Positions 1 through 6,207 of a stretch of DNA of 12,832 nucleotides are shown in pieces (position 1 is the first letter of the stretch; each line of letters opens with the position of its first letter). The translations under genes were made by a program, and so were the position numbers. The notes under the pieces were generated by a model. The model did no database searches. It was not told where the DNA came from and saw nothing but the letters and a program-made list of their open reading frames with translations. The stretch is from assembly GCA_025060055.1 (NCBI GenBank), contig JANXCK010000199.1, forward strand, positions 1 to 12,832. Direction: 5' to 3'. Origin of the DNA: Fimbriimonadales bacterium. Lineage in GTDB: Bacteria; Armatimonadota; Fimbriimonadia; Fimbriimonadales; GBS-DC.

Positions 1-171
1 CCGGGGGGGGGGCGGGCGGGGGGGGGGGCGCCGCAACCCCCCCCCCCCCCCCCCCCCCCCGCCCCCCCCCCCCCGGGGGGGGGGGGGGGGGCCCCGCCGC
101 CCCCCCCCCCGGTTCCCCCCCCCCCGGGGGGGGGGGGGGGGGCCCCCCCCCCCCCCGCCCGGGGGGGGGGC
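1..171. other. Homopolymeric G/C tract, probable contig-end artefact
   Basis: Only four of these 171 bases are A or T (35-36 and 113-114). The rest are alternating runs of ten to thirty G or C. There is no codon structure, promoter or recognisable repeat unit. Runs of this kind at the start of an otherwise normal sequence are typical of low-quality read ends or assembly over-extension, so I would not interpret this stretch biologically. An open frame continues from a GTG at 172 into glnE, but that part is probably not a reliable N-terminus. Confidence 0.75.
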
Positions 172-201
172 GTGGGGACGGGGGTGAGGGCAACAGCAAC
201 C

Positions 202-306
202 CCAGACATATGTCCCGCGACGCCAGACATATGTCCCGCGGCGTCGGACATATGTCTCGCGACGCCAGACATATGTCTCGCGACGCCAGACATATATCCT
301 GCGATG
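202..306. repeat. Five tandem 21-bp palindromic repeats before glnE
   Basis: The units are 202-222, 223-243, 244-264, 265-285 and 286-306. The first four contain the perfect palindrome GACATATGTC, extended to AGACATATGTCT in unit 4, followed by a CGCG-containing spacer. Unit 5 is degenerate, with ATATAT in the core, and its last three bases are the ATG used here as the glnE start. The 21-bp period equals about two turns of B-DNA, so all the palindromes face the same side of the helix. Read in the glnE frame they would encode a repeated PDICPAT-like heptapeptide. They may instead be regulatory, or simply an expanded minisatellite. Confidence 0.85.
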
Positions 307-1788
307 TCGGCGGCGGAGCGGATACGCGCGTTGGTGCGTGCGCCCGACGCGGCGGCGTGGTGGATTCCGCTGCTGCGTGCGCTGGGCTTTGCGGAGCCTG
401 AACGCGCCCATCAGGTGGTGCAGGCGAACCTGATAGGCACAGCATACGGCGCGCCGCCGCCCGACGCCCGACGCGCGTTCGGGGCAATCTTGCCCGCGCT
501 GCTGCTTGCCTGCGCCCGCACGCCCGACCCCGACCGCGCCCTGCTGGGGCTGGAACGCCTCGCCGACGCCTTCCCTAATCGCGCCGCGCTGCTAACCGCC
601 TACGCCGAGTCGCCCGAAGTCCTCACGCGCCTGACGGAGCTGGCGCAGTCGCCCGTGCTGTGGAATCGGCTGCTGGCGAACTTGGAGTTGCTGGATATGC
701 TGTTCGGCGACGAGATTGTGGCGCGTGGGGCGAAGACGCGCACGCAGCACGCCGCCGCGCTTGCCGAGCGATTGCAGCGGTGTCGTACGCCGAACGCACG
801 GGTGGCGAACCTGAGCGCGTATGCCCGCCGCGAGACGCTGCGCATCGGCGCACGCGACCTGTGGAGCGAGACCACGCCCGACCAAACCGCCCGCGACCTG
901 ACCGCCCTCGCCGAGACGCTGCTGACCGCGCTGTGGGAGACCGTCGCGCCCGACGCGCCCGTGCTGCTGATTGGCTTTGGCAGCTTGGGCGCAGGCGATG
1001 TGGGCTACGGCAGCGACTGGGACCTCGCCTTCGTGTGCGCCGACGACGCCGACGCCGAACGCCTGCAAGCCTGTGCGCAGGAGTTTCTGGGGCACTGCCA
1101 GCGGCTTGTCGAGCGGGGGGCGTTTCGCCCTGTGGATACGCAGTTGCGCCCCGAGGGCAAGGCGGGCGCGCTGGTGCGCACGCTGTCGGGCTGGCGCGAG
1201 TATTACGCCCGCAGTGCGCAGCCGTGGGAGCGGTTGGCGGCGTTGCGGGCGCGTCCGCTGGCGGATGCGCCCCTTGCCGTATCGTTCCTGCAGGTGCTGA
1301 ACGAGTTTCGGTACGGCGCGTTGCCCACGCCCGACGCGCTTGCCGAGATGCAGCGGCTTGCCCTGCGTGCGCTTGTGGAGCGCACGCCCCCCGCCCAACG
1401 CGAGACGCATCTGAAACTGGGGCTGGCAGGGCAGGCAGCAGTGGAGTTCTGCACGCACTGGCTGGTGGTGCAGCACGCGACGCCGGCGCAGTACCCCGAC
1501 GCGCTGCACACGACGGTGCAGCTGGAGTGGCTGTGGCGTCAGGGCGTTTTAGACCGCGCCGACTACGAGTCGCTGTGTGAGGCGTGGCGGTTTTTGTATC
1601 ATCTGCGCAATCGGCTGCATTTGCTGTTCGAGCCTGCGCCCGAAGTGTTGCCCGACGGCGCACGCGCCGAGCAGGCTGCCCAAAGCCTGAACCTATCCAG
1701 CGCTGCGGAGCTGACAACGCTTACCCGCGAGCATCAGGCGACCGTGCGGGCGTTCGTGGCGCGATGGTTTGCGAAGGCGGAGATGTAG
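304..1788 (+). CDS. glnE: GlnE-like glutamine synthetase adenylyltransferase, single catalytic domain
   Basis: GlnE enzymes transfer AMP to, or remove it from, glutamine synthetase in nitrogen control. The N-terminal part (LLRALGFAEPERA, LACARTPDPDRALLGLERL, SPVLWNRLLANLELLDMLF) matches the helical region before a GlnE nucleotidyltransferase domain. The active site is GFGSLGAGDVGYGSDWDLAF with metal-binding D238 and D240, plus D278 in VDTQLRPEGKAGALVRTL. The C-terminal RNRLHLLFEPAPEVLP helix bundle is also family-typical. The usual GG-x-x-D-x-EF motif is degenerate here (LAGQAAVEF). The protein is 494 aa, about half of the usual two-domain enzyme of roughly 950 aa, so it should have only one of the two opposing activities. 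The ATG at 304 is chosen because the frame upstream is repeat and homopolymer; no SD is visible. A GTG at 172 in the same frame would give 538 aa. No glnA or glnB is adjacent. Confidence 0.8.
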   Translation: MSAAERIRALVRAPDAAAWWIPLLRALGFAEPERAHQVVQANLIGTAYGAPPPDARRAFGAILPALLLACARTPDPDRALLGLERLADAFPNRAALLTAYAESPEVLTRLTELAQSPVLWNRLLANLELLDMLFGDEIVARGAKTRTQHAAALAERLQRCRTPNARVANLSAYARRETLRIGARDLWSETTPDQTARDLTALAETLLTALWETVAPDAPVLLIGFGSLGAGDVGYGSDWDLAFVCADDADAERLQACAQEFLGHCQRLVERGAFRPVDTQLRPEGKAGALVRTLSGWREYYARSAQPWERLAALRARPLADAPLAVSFLQVLNEFRYGALPTPDALAEMQRLALRALVERTPPAQRETHLKLGLAGQAAVEFCTHWLVVQHATPAQYPDALHTTVQLEWLWRQGVLDRADYESLCEAWRFLYHLRNRLHLLFEPAPEVLPDGARAEQAAQSLNLSSAAELTTLTREHQATVRAFVARWFAKAEM

Positions 1789-1836
1789 CGTTAGCGAGGG
1801 GGGTTTATACCGATTGGGGCGTCAAATGTTGTTGTG

Positions 1837-2005
1837 CCCTCACCCCCGACTCCTCTCCCGCCACGCGGGAGGGGAGAACCGAAATAGCGTAGGGGCGAGG
1901 TCACCTCGCCCCTACGCCCAGCTCTCTTCCCTCTCCCGCCACGCGGGAGAGGGGAGCCTGCTCCCCCTCGCCCACGCGGTGGGAGAGGGGGCTGGGGGGT
2001 GAGGG
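1837..2005. repeat. 169-bp palindromic element with imperfect terminal inverted repeats (MITE/REP-like)
   Basis: This fills about half of the 376-bp gene-free stretch between glnE and infA. The left end begins CCCTCACCCCC and continues into a CTCTCCC tract. The right end, read on the - strand, begins CCCTCACCCCCC and continues into CCCTCTCCC, so the outer ~26 bp form an imperfect inverted repeat. Inside are three hairpins: CTCCCGC/GCGGGAG at 1855-1871, an 11-bp perfect stem at 1929-1953 with loop CAC, and an imperfect stem at about 1966-1990. There is also a 31-bp palindrome at 1887-1917. There is no coding capacity. It resembles non-autonomous interspersed palindromic repeats seen in many bacterial genomes. 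Flanking bases show no clear target duplication. Confidence 0.7.
1887..1917. repeat. 31-bp perfect palindrome inside the TIR element
   Basis: The left arm GCGTAGGGGCGAGGT (1887-1901) is the exact reverse complement of 1903-1917, with a single C at 1902 in the centre. As RNA it would form a very stable GC-rich hairpin. No T-tract follows on either strand, so it is not a canonical intrinsic terminator, although it could stall polymerase or exonuclease after glnE. Confidence 0.8.
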
Positions 2006-2036
2006 TGGGAAAGTGGGACGATTTGCGTTAGTTTTT

Positions 2037-2113
2037 AGCCCGTGCAGGCGGGCTTGGTTCGCACAGGAGCGACTTCAGGCGCCTTGTATTTGAGCGAATA
2101 CGGCTCGAGCCGT
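2037..2113. promoter_or_regulatory. infA upstream region: leader hairpin and 14-bp palindrome
   Basis: A hairpin AGCCCG/CGGGCT with a 6-base loop lies at 2037-2054. A perfect 14-bp palindrome, ACGGCTCGAGCCGT, lies at 2100-2113, a few bases upstream of the candidate infA -35 box. It is a plausible operator or activator site by position, but no known regulator motif is recognised. Confidence 0.35.
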
Positions 2114-2116
2114 CTA

Positions 2117-2146
2117 TTCCCATATCGTCTCTTGAGCAGGTACAAT
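2117..2146 (+). promoter_or_regulatory. Candidate infA promoter
   Basis: The -10 is TACAAT (2141-2146, 5 of 6 to consensus). The possible -35 is TTCCCA (2117-2122, 4 of 6) with an 18-bp spacer. The strong SD AGGAGG (2152-2157) begins only 5 nt after the -10, so transcription from here would start at about the SD itself and leave a leader of roughly 12 nt. Confidence 0.45.
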
Positions 2147-2164
2147 TACACAGGAGGTGATGCG

Positions 2165-2392
2165 ATGGCGAAGACCGAAGGCAAGGAGATTGAGGTCGAG
2201 GGCGTCGTGGTCGAGTGCTTGCCCAACACGACCTTCAAGGTGGAAGTGGAGGGCGGGCATACGGTGCTGGCGCACCTGTCGGGCAAGATGCGCATCAACT
2301 TCATTCGCATTTTGCCTGGCGATCGCGTGAAGGTCGCCCTCTCGCCGTATGACCTGACACGCGGGCGAATCGTCTACCGCTACAAGGGCTAA
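2165..2392 (+). CDS. infA: Translation initiation factor IF-1
   Basis: IF-1 is a single OB-fold protein that binds the 30S A site during initiation, with IF-2 and IF-3. The 75-aa product starts MAKTEGKEIEVEGVVVECLP and contains the family signatures HLSGKMRINFIRILPGDRV and LSPYDLTRGRIVYRYKG. Length and sequence are typical. The ATG at 2165 follows the strong SD AGGAGGTG at 2152-2159. An in-frame upstream extension exists but is unrelated to IF-1. It is the first gene of the alpha-operon-type cluster. The usual adk-map neighbours are missing; instead a repeat element and glnE lie upstream. Confidence 0.97.
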   Translation: MAKTEGKEIEVEGVVVECLPNTTFKVEVEGGHTVLAHLSGKMRINFIRILPGDRVKVALSPYDLTRGRIVYRYKG

Positions 2393-2406
2393 CCGCCCCG
2401 CAGGAT

Positions 2407-2455
2407 GACGCGCTGTGCCGCGTCGTGCAATTCGTGAAGACGGCTGAGAAGCCGT
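2407..2455 (+). promoter_or_regulatory. Two hairpins in the infA-rpmJ gap
   Basis: Hairpin 1 is GACGCG/CGCGTC with a 6-nt loop (2407-2424). Hairpin 2 is ACGGCT/AGCCGT closed by a GAGA tetraloop of GNRA type (2440-2455). Neither is followed by a T-run, so they are not classical terminators. They lie in the unusually long 163-bp gap of an otherwise tightly packed cluster and could mark an mRNA processing site, an attenuator or a ribosomal-protein binding site. This is inferred from position and shape only. Confidence 0.4.
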
Positions 2456-2496
2456 TGCAGAGAGGCTACTTACACACTCAGCGCGACTTCTTCAGG

Positions 2497-2525
2497 TATA
2501 ATACGCGCTCGCGAGCGGGTATACT
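2497..2525 (+). promoter_or_regulatory. Candidate internal promoter with operator-like palindrome before rpmJ
   Basis: A consensus -10 TATAAT lies at 2497-2502 and a second, TATACT, at 2520-2525. No convincing -35 is seen for either. Between them is the 12-bp palindrome CGCTCGCGAGCG (2506-2517), extended by ATAC/GTAT arms to an imperfect 22-bp dyad at 2501-2522. The dyad covers the expected start site of the first -10. This arrangement suits a repressor site or a leader hairpin controlling rpmJ through rplQ. Confidence 0.45.
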
Positions 2526-2555
2526 GATGCGCCCGCTTGCAGGAGGCGGTTTCCG

Positions 2556-2669
2556 ATGAAGGTACGAGCGTCGGTGAAGAGGATGTGCGCCAAATGCAAA
2601 ATCATTCGGCGCAAGGGCGTCGTTCGGGTCATCTGCGAGAACCCGAAGCACAAACAACGACAAGGTTAG
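2556..2669 (+). CDS. rpmJ: Large-subunit ribosomal protein bL36
   Basis: A 37-aa protein starting MKVRASVKRMCAKCKIIRRK and ending PKHKQRQG, the normal length and sequence of bL36. The zinc-ribbon ligands C11, C14, C27 and H32 are all present, so this is the zinc-binding (C+) paralogue form. SD AGGAGG at 2541-2546. The stop codon at 2667-2669 overlaps the SD of rpsM, which suggests coupled translation. The order infA-rpmJ-rpsM is the classical one. Confidence 0.97.
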   Translation: MKVRASVKRMCAKCKIIRRKGVVRVICENPKHKQRQG

Positions 2670-2683
2670 GAGGCAAATAGCTT

Positions 2684-3067
2684 ATGGCGCGTATTGCTGG
2701 AGTGGACTTACCGCGTGATCGCAAGGTCGAGTACGCCCTGCCTGTGATTTTCGGGATTGGGCTATCGTCCGCCCGCAAAATCCTGCAGGCGACGGGCGTC
2801 GACCCGAACAAGCGTGTGCGCGACCTCACCGAAGAGGAGATTGCCAAACTGCGCGCGGAAATCGAGAACAACTACACCATCGAGGGCGACCTGCGGCGCG
2901 AGATTCAGATGAACATCCGCCGCCTGATAGAAATCGGCTGCTATCGCGGGATGCGCCACCGCCGCGGACTGCCCGTGCATGGGCAGCGCACGCGCACCAA
3001 CGCCCGCACGCGCAAAGGTCCGCGCAAGACCGTCAGCACGGGCAAGCGTGCGAAGGCGAAGAAGTAA
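2684..3067 (+). CDS. rpsM: Small-subunit ribosomal protein uS13
   Basis: uS13 sits in the 30S head and contacts tRNA and the 50S bridge. The 127-aa product begins MARIAGVDLPRDRKVEYALP and contains the signature GLPVHGQRTRTNARTRKGPR near the C-terminus, followed by a basic KRAKAKK tail. Length is typical. SD AGGAGG at 2668-2673 overlaps the rpmJ stop. It is followed after 12 nt by rpsK, as in the standard alpha operon. Confidence 0.97.
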   Translation: MARIAGVDLPRDRKVEYALPVIFGIGLSSARKILQATGVDPNKRVRDLTEEEIAKLRAEIENNYTIEGDLRREIQMNIRRLIEIGCYRGMRHRRGLPVHGQRTRTNARTRKGPRKTVSTGKRAKAKK

Positions 3068-3079
3068 GGGAGGGTCTCT

Positions 3080-3475
3080 ATGGCACGCAAAACACGGGCA
3101 GGCGCACAACCGAAGAAGGAACGCAAGAACATCGCGCACGGACTGGCGCATATCCACGCGACTTTCAACAACACCATCGTCACGATTACGGATGTGAACG
3201 GGAATGTGATTTCGTGGGCGAGCGGTGGCTCGGTCGGGTTCAAGGGCACGAAGAAAGGCACACCGTTCGCCGCGCAGGTCGCCTCGGAACGCGCTGCACG
3301 CGCCGCGATGGAACACGGCATGCGCAAAGTGGATGTGCTGGTCAAAGGTCCCGGTCCAGGGCGTGAGACCGCCATCCGCTCGCTGCAAGCAGCGGGACTG
3401 GAGATTCTGAGCATCAAGGATGTGACGCCCGTGCCGCACAACGGTTGCCGCCCCCCGAAACGCCGCCGAGTCTAA
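3080..3475 (+). CDS. rpsK: Small-subunit ribosomal protein uS11
   Basis: uS11 lies on the 30S platform near the mRNA exit and partners uS7. The 131-aa product has family motifs HIHATFNNTIVTITDVNGN, WASGGSVGFKGTKKGTPFAA and KGPGPGRETAIRSLQAAGLE, and the C-terminal PHNGCRPPKRRRV. A purine-rich SD (GGGAGGG, about 3068-3074) precedes the ATG. The N-terminus MARKTRAGAQPKKERKN is the usual basic extension. Confidence 0.97.
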   Translation: MARKTRAGAQPKKERKNIAHGLAHIHATFNNTIVTITDVNGNVISWASGGSVGFKGTKKGTPFAAQVASERAARAAMEHGMRKVDVLVKGPGPGRETAIRSLQAAGLEILSIKDVTPVPHNGCRPPKRRRV

Positions 3476-3493
3476 TCAAGGAGGAAAGCCAGT

Positions 3494-4126
3494 ATGTCCG
3501 TTGTCTGGGAATCGAAGTGCAGTATGTGTCGGCGTGCAGGCGTGAAGCTCTACCTGAAGGGCGATCGGTGCTACACGAAAAAATGTGCCTTAGAGCGCCG
3601 CAACTTCCCGCCGGGACAGCACGGTCCGCGCACGCGCGATCGCAAGATGAGCGAGTACGGCGAGCAGCTGCGCGAGAAACAGAAGCTGCGCCAGATGTAC
3701 CAACTCCGCGAGGCGCAGTTCCGCAGGTATGTCGAGAAGGCGCAACGCGCTCGCGGCGTCACGGGCGAGGTGCTGCTGCGCCAGCTCGAGATGCGCCTTG
3801 ACAATGTCGTCTATCGGCTGGGCTTCGCCTGCTCGCGCGGGCAAGCACGCCAGATGGTCTCTCATAAATTTATTACTGTGAATGGCAAGCGCGTGAACAT
3901 CCCCTCGTATCAGGTGCGCGAAGGCGATGTGATTAGCATCCACGAGTCGAAGCGCTCAACCGCGCTGGCAAAAGACGCGATTGCACGCGCGGCAGAGCAT
4001 ACCCCACCTCGTTGGCTGGCATACGACGCCAACCAAGTGCAGGGCAAAGTGCTCCACGCGCCCCAAGCCGACGAGATCGACACCCGAATCGAGATGCAGA
4101 AAATCATCGAGTTCTACAGCCGATAA
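3494..4126 (+). CDS. rpsD: Small-subunit ribosomal protein uS4
   Basis: uS4 is a primary 16S rRNA binder that nucleates 30S assembly and in several bacteria represses its own operon. The 210-aa product has the zinc-type N-terminus with C9, C12, C26 and C31, spaced as in Thermus uS4. It then has RRNFPPGQHG, the EKQKLRQMYQLREAQFRRYV helix, and the S4 RNA-binding domain (residues ~99-160: RLDNVVYRLGFACSRGQARQ, VNGKRVNIPSY). The first residues (MSVVWESK) differ from the usual MARYxGP start. The strong SD AAGGAGG at 3478-3484 fixes the ATG at 3494. Confidence 0.97.
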   Translation: MSVVWESKCSMCRRAGVKLYLKGDRCYTKKCALERRNFPPGQHGPRTRDRKMSEYGEQLREKQKLRQMYQLREAQFRRYVEKAQRARGVTGEVLLRQLEMRLDNVVYRLGFACSRGQARQMVSHKFITVNGKRVNIPSYQVREGDVISIHESKRSTALAKDAIARAAEHTPPRWLAYDANQVQGKVLHAPQADEIDTRIEMQKIIEFYSR

Positions 4127-4143
4127 GGAGGCAAGTTCTCCAA

Positions 4144-5112
4144 ATGACAGTGCCAGTGGTCGATACGCAGGTTCGTACCTTGATTCACGAACCGAAGTAC
4201 GGCAAGTTTGAAGTGGAGCCGCTGGAGCGGGGCTACGGCGTGACGCTGGGGAACGCCCTGCGCCGCGTGCTGCTGTCGTCGATTCGCGGCGCTGCGATTA
4301 CCAGCGTGCGCATCGAGGGCGTGCTGAGCGAGTTCGAGCCGATACCCGGCGTCAAAGAGGACACGGTTCACTTTCTGCTCAACCTGAAAAATGTGGCGAT
4401 ACGAATCCACGCGTCGCAGCCACGCGAACGATACTCGCTGCGCCTGCAGGTGCAGGGTCCTGGGCGCGTGACGGCGGCGGACATCATCGCGCCTGCGGAA
4501 GTGGAGATTGTGAACCCTGAGCTGTACTTGGCGACGCTGAGCGATTCCAGCGCGCGTATCAACGCCGACATCACCGTCGAGCTGGGTCAGGGCTACGTGC
4601 CCGCGCTCAAGCGCGAGCGCGGACGCGGCTCAGTGGGCGAAATCCGTATGAACGCCCTGTTCAACCCCGTGACGAAGGTCAACTTCCTTGTGGAGCCGAC
4701 CCTCGTGGGCGAGCGCACCGACTACGACCGCTTGATTCTGGAGGTGTGGACAAACGGCGCGATTGAGCCTGCTCAGGCGGTGTATCAGGCGGCGGCAATC
4801 CTGCGCGAGCAGTTCGGTCGCTTGATGACGCTGGGCGGCGAGCAGGCTGTCGCCGAAACCGCCGTTGTGCCCGCCCCGCCCGGCGTGAATGTGCCCGACC
4901 GCCCGCTGGAAGAGTTGGGGCTTTCCACGCGCGTGCTGAACGCCCTGCGCAGCGGCGGCATCACCACCTTGTACAAACTGCTCAGCACACCTGAACAGAA
5001 ACTGCTGGAACTACGCAACTTCGGCGATACCGCCAAAAAAGAGGTCGAGGAGAAACTCAGCGCGATGGGACTGAGCCTGATGAAAACAGGAAGGAGGCGA
5101 GTGCAAGCATGA
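4144..5112 (+). CDS. rpoA: DNA-directed RNA polymerase alpha subunit
   Basis: RpoA dimerises to start RNA polymerase assembly, and its C-terminal domain reads UP elements and activators. The 322-aa product has the complete alpha-NTD (residues 1 to ~230, with YGVTLGNALRRVLLSSIRGA at 31-50) and a linker. The alpha-CTD follows from about 252 (RPLEELGLSTRVLNALRSGG, LLELRNFGDTAKKEVEEKL); R263 and N266 fall where DNA-contacting residues are expected. The ATG at 4144 is chosen because of SD AAGGAGG at 4125-4131 and alignment to the family. An in-frame extension to 4012 overlaps rpsD and is spurious. The stop overlaps the rplQ start by 4 bp. Confidence 0.97.
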   Translation: MTVPVVDTQVRTLIHEPKYGKFEVEPLERGYGVTLGNALRRVLLSSIRGAAITSVRIEGVLSEFEPIPGVKEDTVHFLLNLKNVAIRIHASQPRERYSLRLQVQGPGRVTAADIIAPAEVEIVNPELYLATLSDSSARINADITVELGQGYVPALKRERGRGSVGEIRMNALFNPVTKVNFLVEPTLVGERTDYDRLILEVWTNGAIEPAQAVYQAAAILREQFGRLMTLGGEQAVAETAVVPAPPGVNVPDRPLEELGLSTRVLNALRSGGITTLYKLLSTPEQKLLELRNFGDTAKKEVEEKLSAMGLSLMKTGRRRVQA

Positions 5113-5462
5113 ATCACGGGGCAGGCTATCGCAAGTTAGGGCGTCCGAGCGACCACCGCATGCATCTGCTGCGCAACCAGGTGCGCTCGCTGCTGATTCA
5201 CGAGCGCATCGAGACCACTGTGACTCGCGCGAAGGAGACGCGCCGCCTGGCAGAGAAGATGATTACTCTGGCGAAGCAGAACACGCTGCATGCGCGTCGT
5301 CAAGCGCGTGCGTTCCTGCGCGACGAAAGTTTAGTAAAACACCTCTTTGACAATATTGCGCCGCGCTATAAAGATCGCAACGGCGGCTACACACGGATTG
5401 TACGCGTCGGGCTGCGACGCGGCGACGCGGTCGAAACCGCGCTGCTCGAACTGGTTGAGTAG
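5109..5462 (+). CDS. rplQ: Large-subunit ribosomal protein bL17
   Basis: bL17 lies at the 50S tunnel exit. The 117-aa product has typical motifs YRKLGRPSDHRMHLLRNQ, SLLIHERIETTVTRAKETRR, AEKMITLAKQNTLHARR and GGYTRIVRVGLRRGDAVETA. The ATG overlaps the rpoA stop (ATGA, 5109-5112), and SD AAGGAGG (5091-5097) lies inside the rpoA coding end, so the two are probably translationally coupled. The N-terminus MNHGAGYRKLG is a minor variant of the usual MRHxxxGRKLG. Confidence 0.96.
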   Translation: MNHGAGYRKLGRPSDHRMHLLRNQVRSLLIHERIETTVTRAKETRRLAEKMITLAKQNTLHARRQARAFLRDESLVKHLFDNIAPRYKDRNGGYTRIVRVGLRRGDAVETALLELVE

Positions 5463-5465
5463 CGC

Positions 5466-6194
5466 ATGCGCAACCTGCGCCTGCTAATCGAGTACGACGG
5501 CACTGAGTTTCACGGCTTCGCCCGCCAGCAACACGCGCGTACCGTGCAAGGCGTTCTCGAACACGCCTTGCATGCGACGCTCGACGAACCGATAGAGGTC
5601 ATCGGCGCCAGTCGCACCGACGCAGGAGTCCACGCTCGCGGGCAAGTGGTGAACTTTTTCACCTGTCGGTCAATCCCTGCGGCGCGGCTGACCGCTGTGC
5701 TGAACCGCCGCCTGCCGATTGACCTGAAGGTGCTGCGTGCCCACGAGGTCAGCGAACGGTTCCACGCCCGCCTCTCAGCCAAGAGTCGGGTATACCGATA
5801 CACCCTTTACACGCGGGCGCATCCTTCGGTGTGGAAGATACGGTACGCTTGGCACTATCCGCACGCACTGGATTTCGGCGCGATGCAGGCAGCGTTAGAG
5901 TTGATTCTGGGCGAACACGATTTTCGCCCCTTCTCGGTGAAGATTCCCGCTGAGAAGAACACGGTGCGGCGGCTTGAGCGCGGCGTGGTGTTGCCTACGC
6001 GCGAAGGCGTGCGCATCGAACTGGAAGCGAATGGGTTCCTGCGCGGGATGGTGCGCCTGATTGTGGGCGAGCTGGTGCGCGTAGGCGAGGGCAAGCAAGG
6101 CGTTGAGTCGTTGCGCGAGCGATTAGAAAGTCGCGTTCAAGCCACGCAGATGGCGCCTGCAGCAGGCTTGTGCCTGATGAGGGTAAAATATTAG
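5466..6194 (+). CDS. truA: tRNA pseudouridine synthase A
   Basis: TruA makes pseudouridine at positions 38-40 of the anticodon stem of many tRNAs. The 242-aa product contains LRLLIEYDGTEFHGFARQQ, the catalytic motif GASRTDAGVHARGQVV with nucleophile D52 after R50, and KSRVYRYTLYTR. It also has GEHDFRPFS, NGFLRGMVRLIVGELVRVG and the closing APAAGLCLMRVKY. Length is normal. The start codon is 3 nt after the rplQ stop with no strong SD, implying coupling to rplQ. The order rplQ-truA-rplM-rpsI is common in bacteria. Confidence 0.96.
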   Translation: MRNLRLLIEYDGTEFHGFARQQHARTVQGVLEHALHATLDEPIEVIGASRTDAGVHARGQVVNFFTCRSIPAARLTAVLNRRLPIDLKVLRAHEVSERFHARLSAKSRVYRYTLYTRAHPSVWKIRYAWHYPHALDFGAMQAALELILGEHDFRPFSVKIPAEKNTVRRLERGVVLPTREGVRIELEANGFLRGMVRLIVGELVRVGEGKQGVESLRERLESRVQATQMAPAAGLCLMRVKY

Positions 6195-6207
6195 CTCGCG
6201 GGTTCGC

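Noticed and set aside
202..306. Possible CRISPR array
   Set aside because: The 21-bp units are directly adjacent with no unique spacers, and no cas genes are present.
210..401. Short ORF encoding repeated SRDARHM peptides
   Set aside because: It is an alternative frame of the 21-bp repeats and runs into glnE; no SD or family.
592..1717. Long antisense ORFs across glnE
   Set aside because: They are rich in Arg, Ala and low-complexity strings as expected for shadows of a GC-rich gene, and the + strand shows clear GlnE motifs.
1855..1953. Intrinsic terminators after glnE
   Set aside because: Strong GC hairpins exist but none is followed by a T-run on either strand.
4012..4143. Upstream extension of rpoA overlapping rpsD
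   Set aside because: The SD at 4125-4131 and the normal RpoA N-terminus support 4144; the extension has no family similarity.
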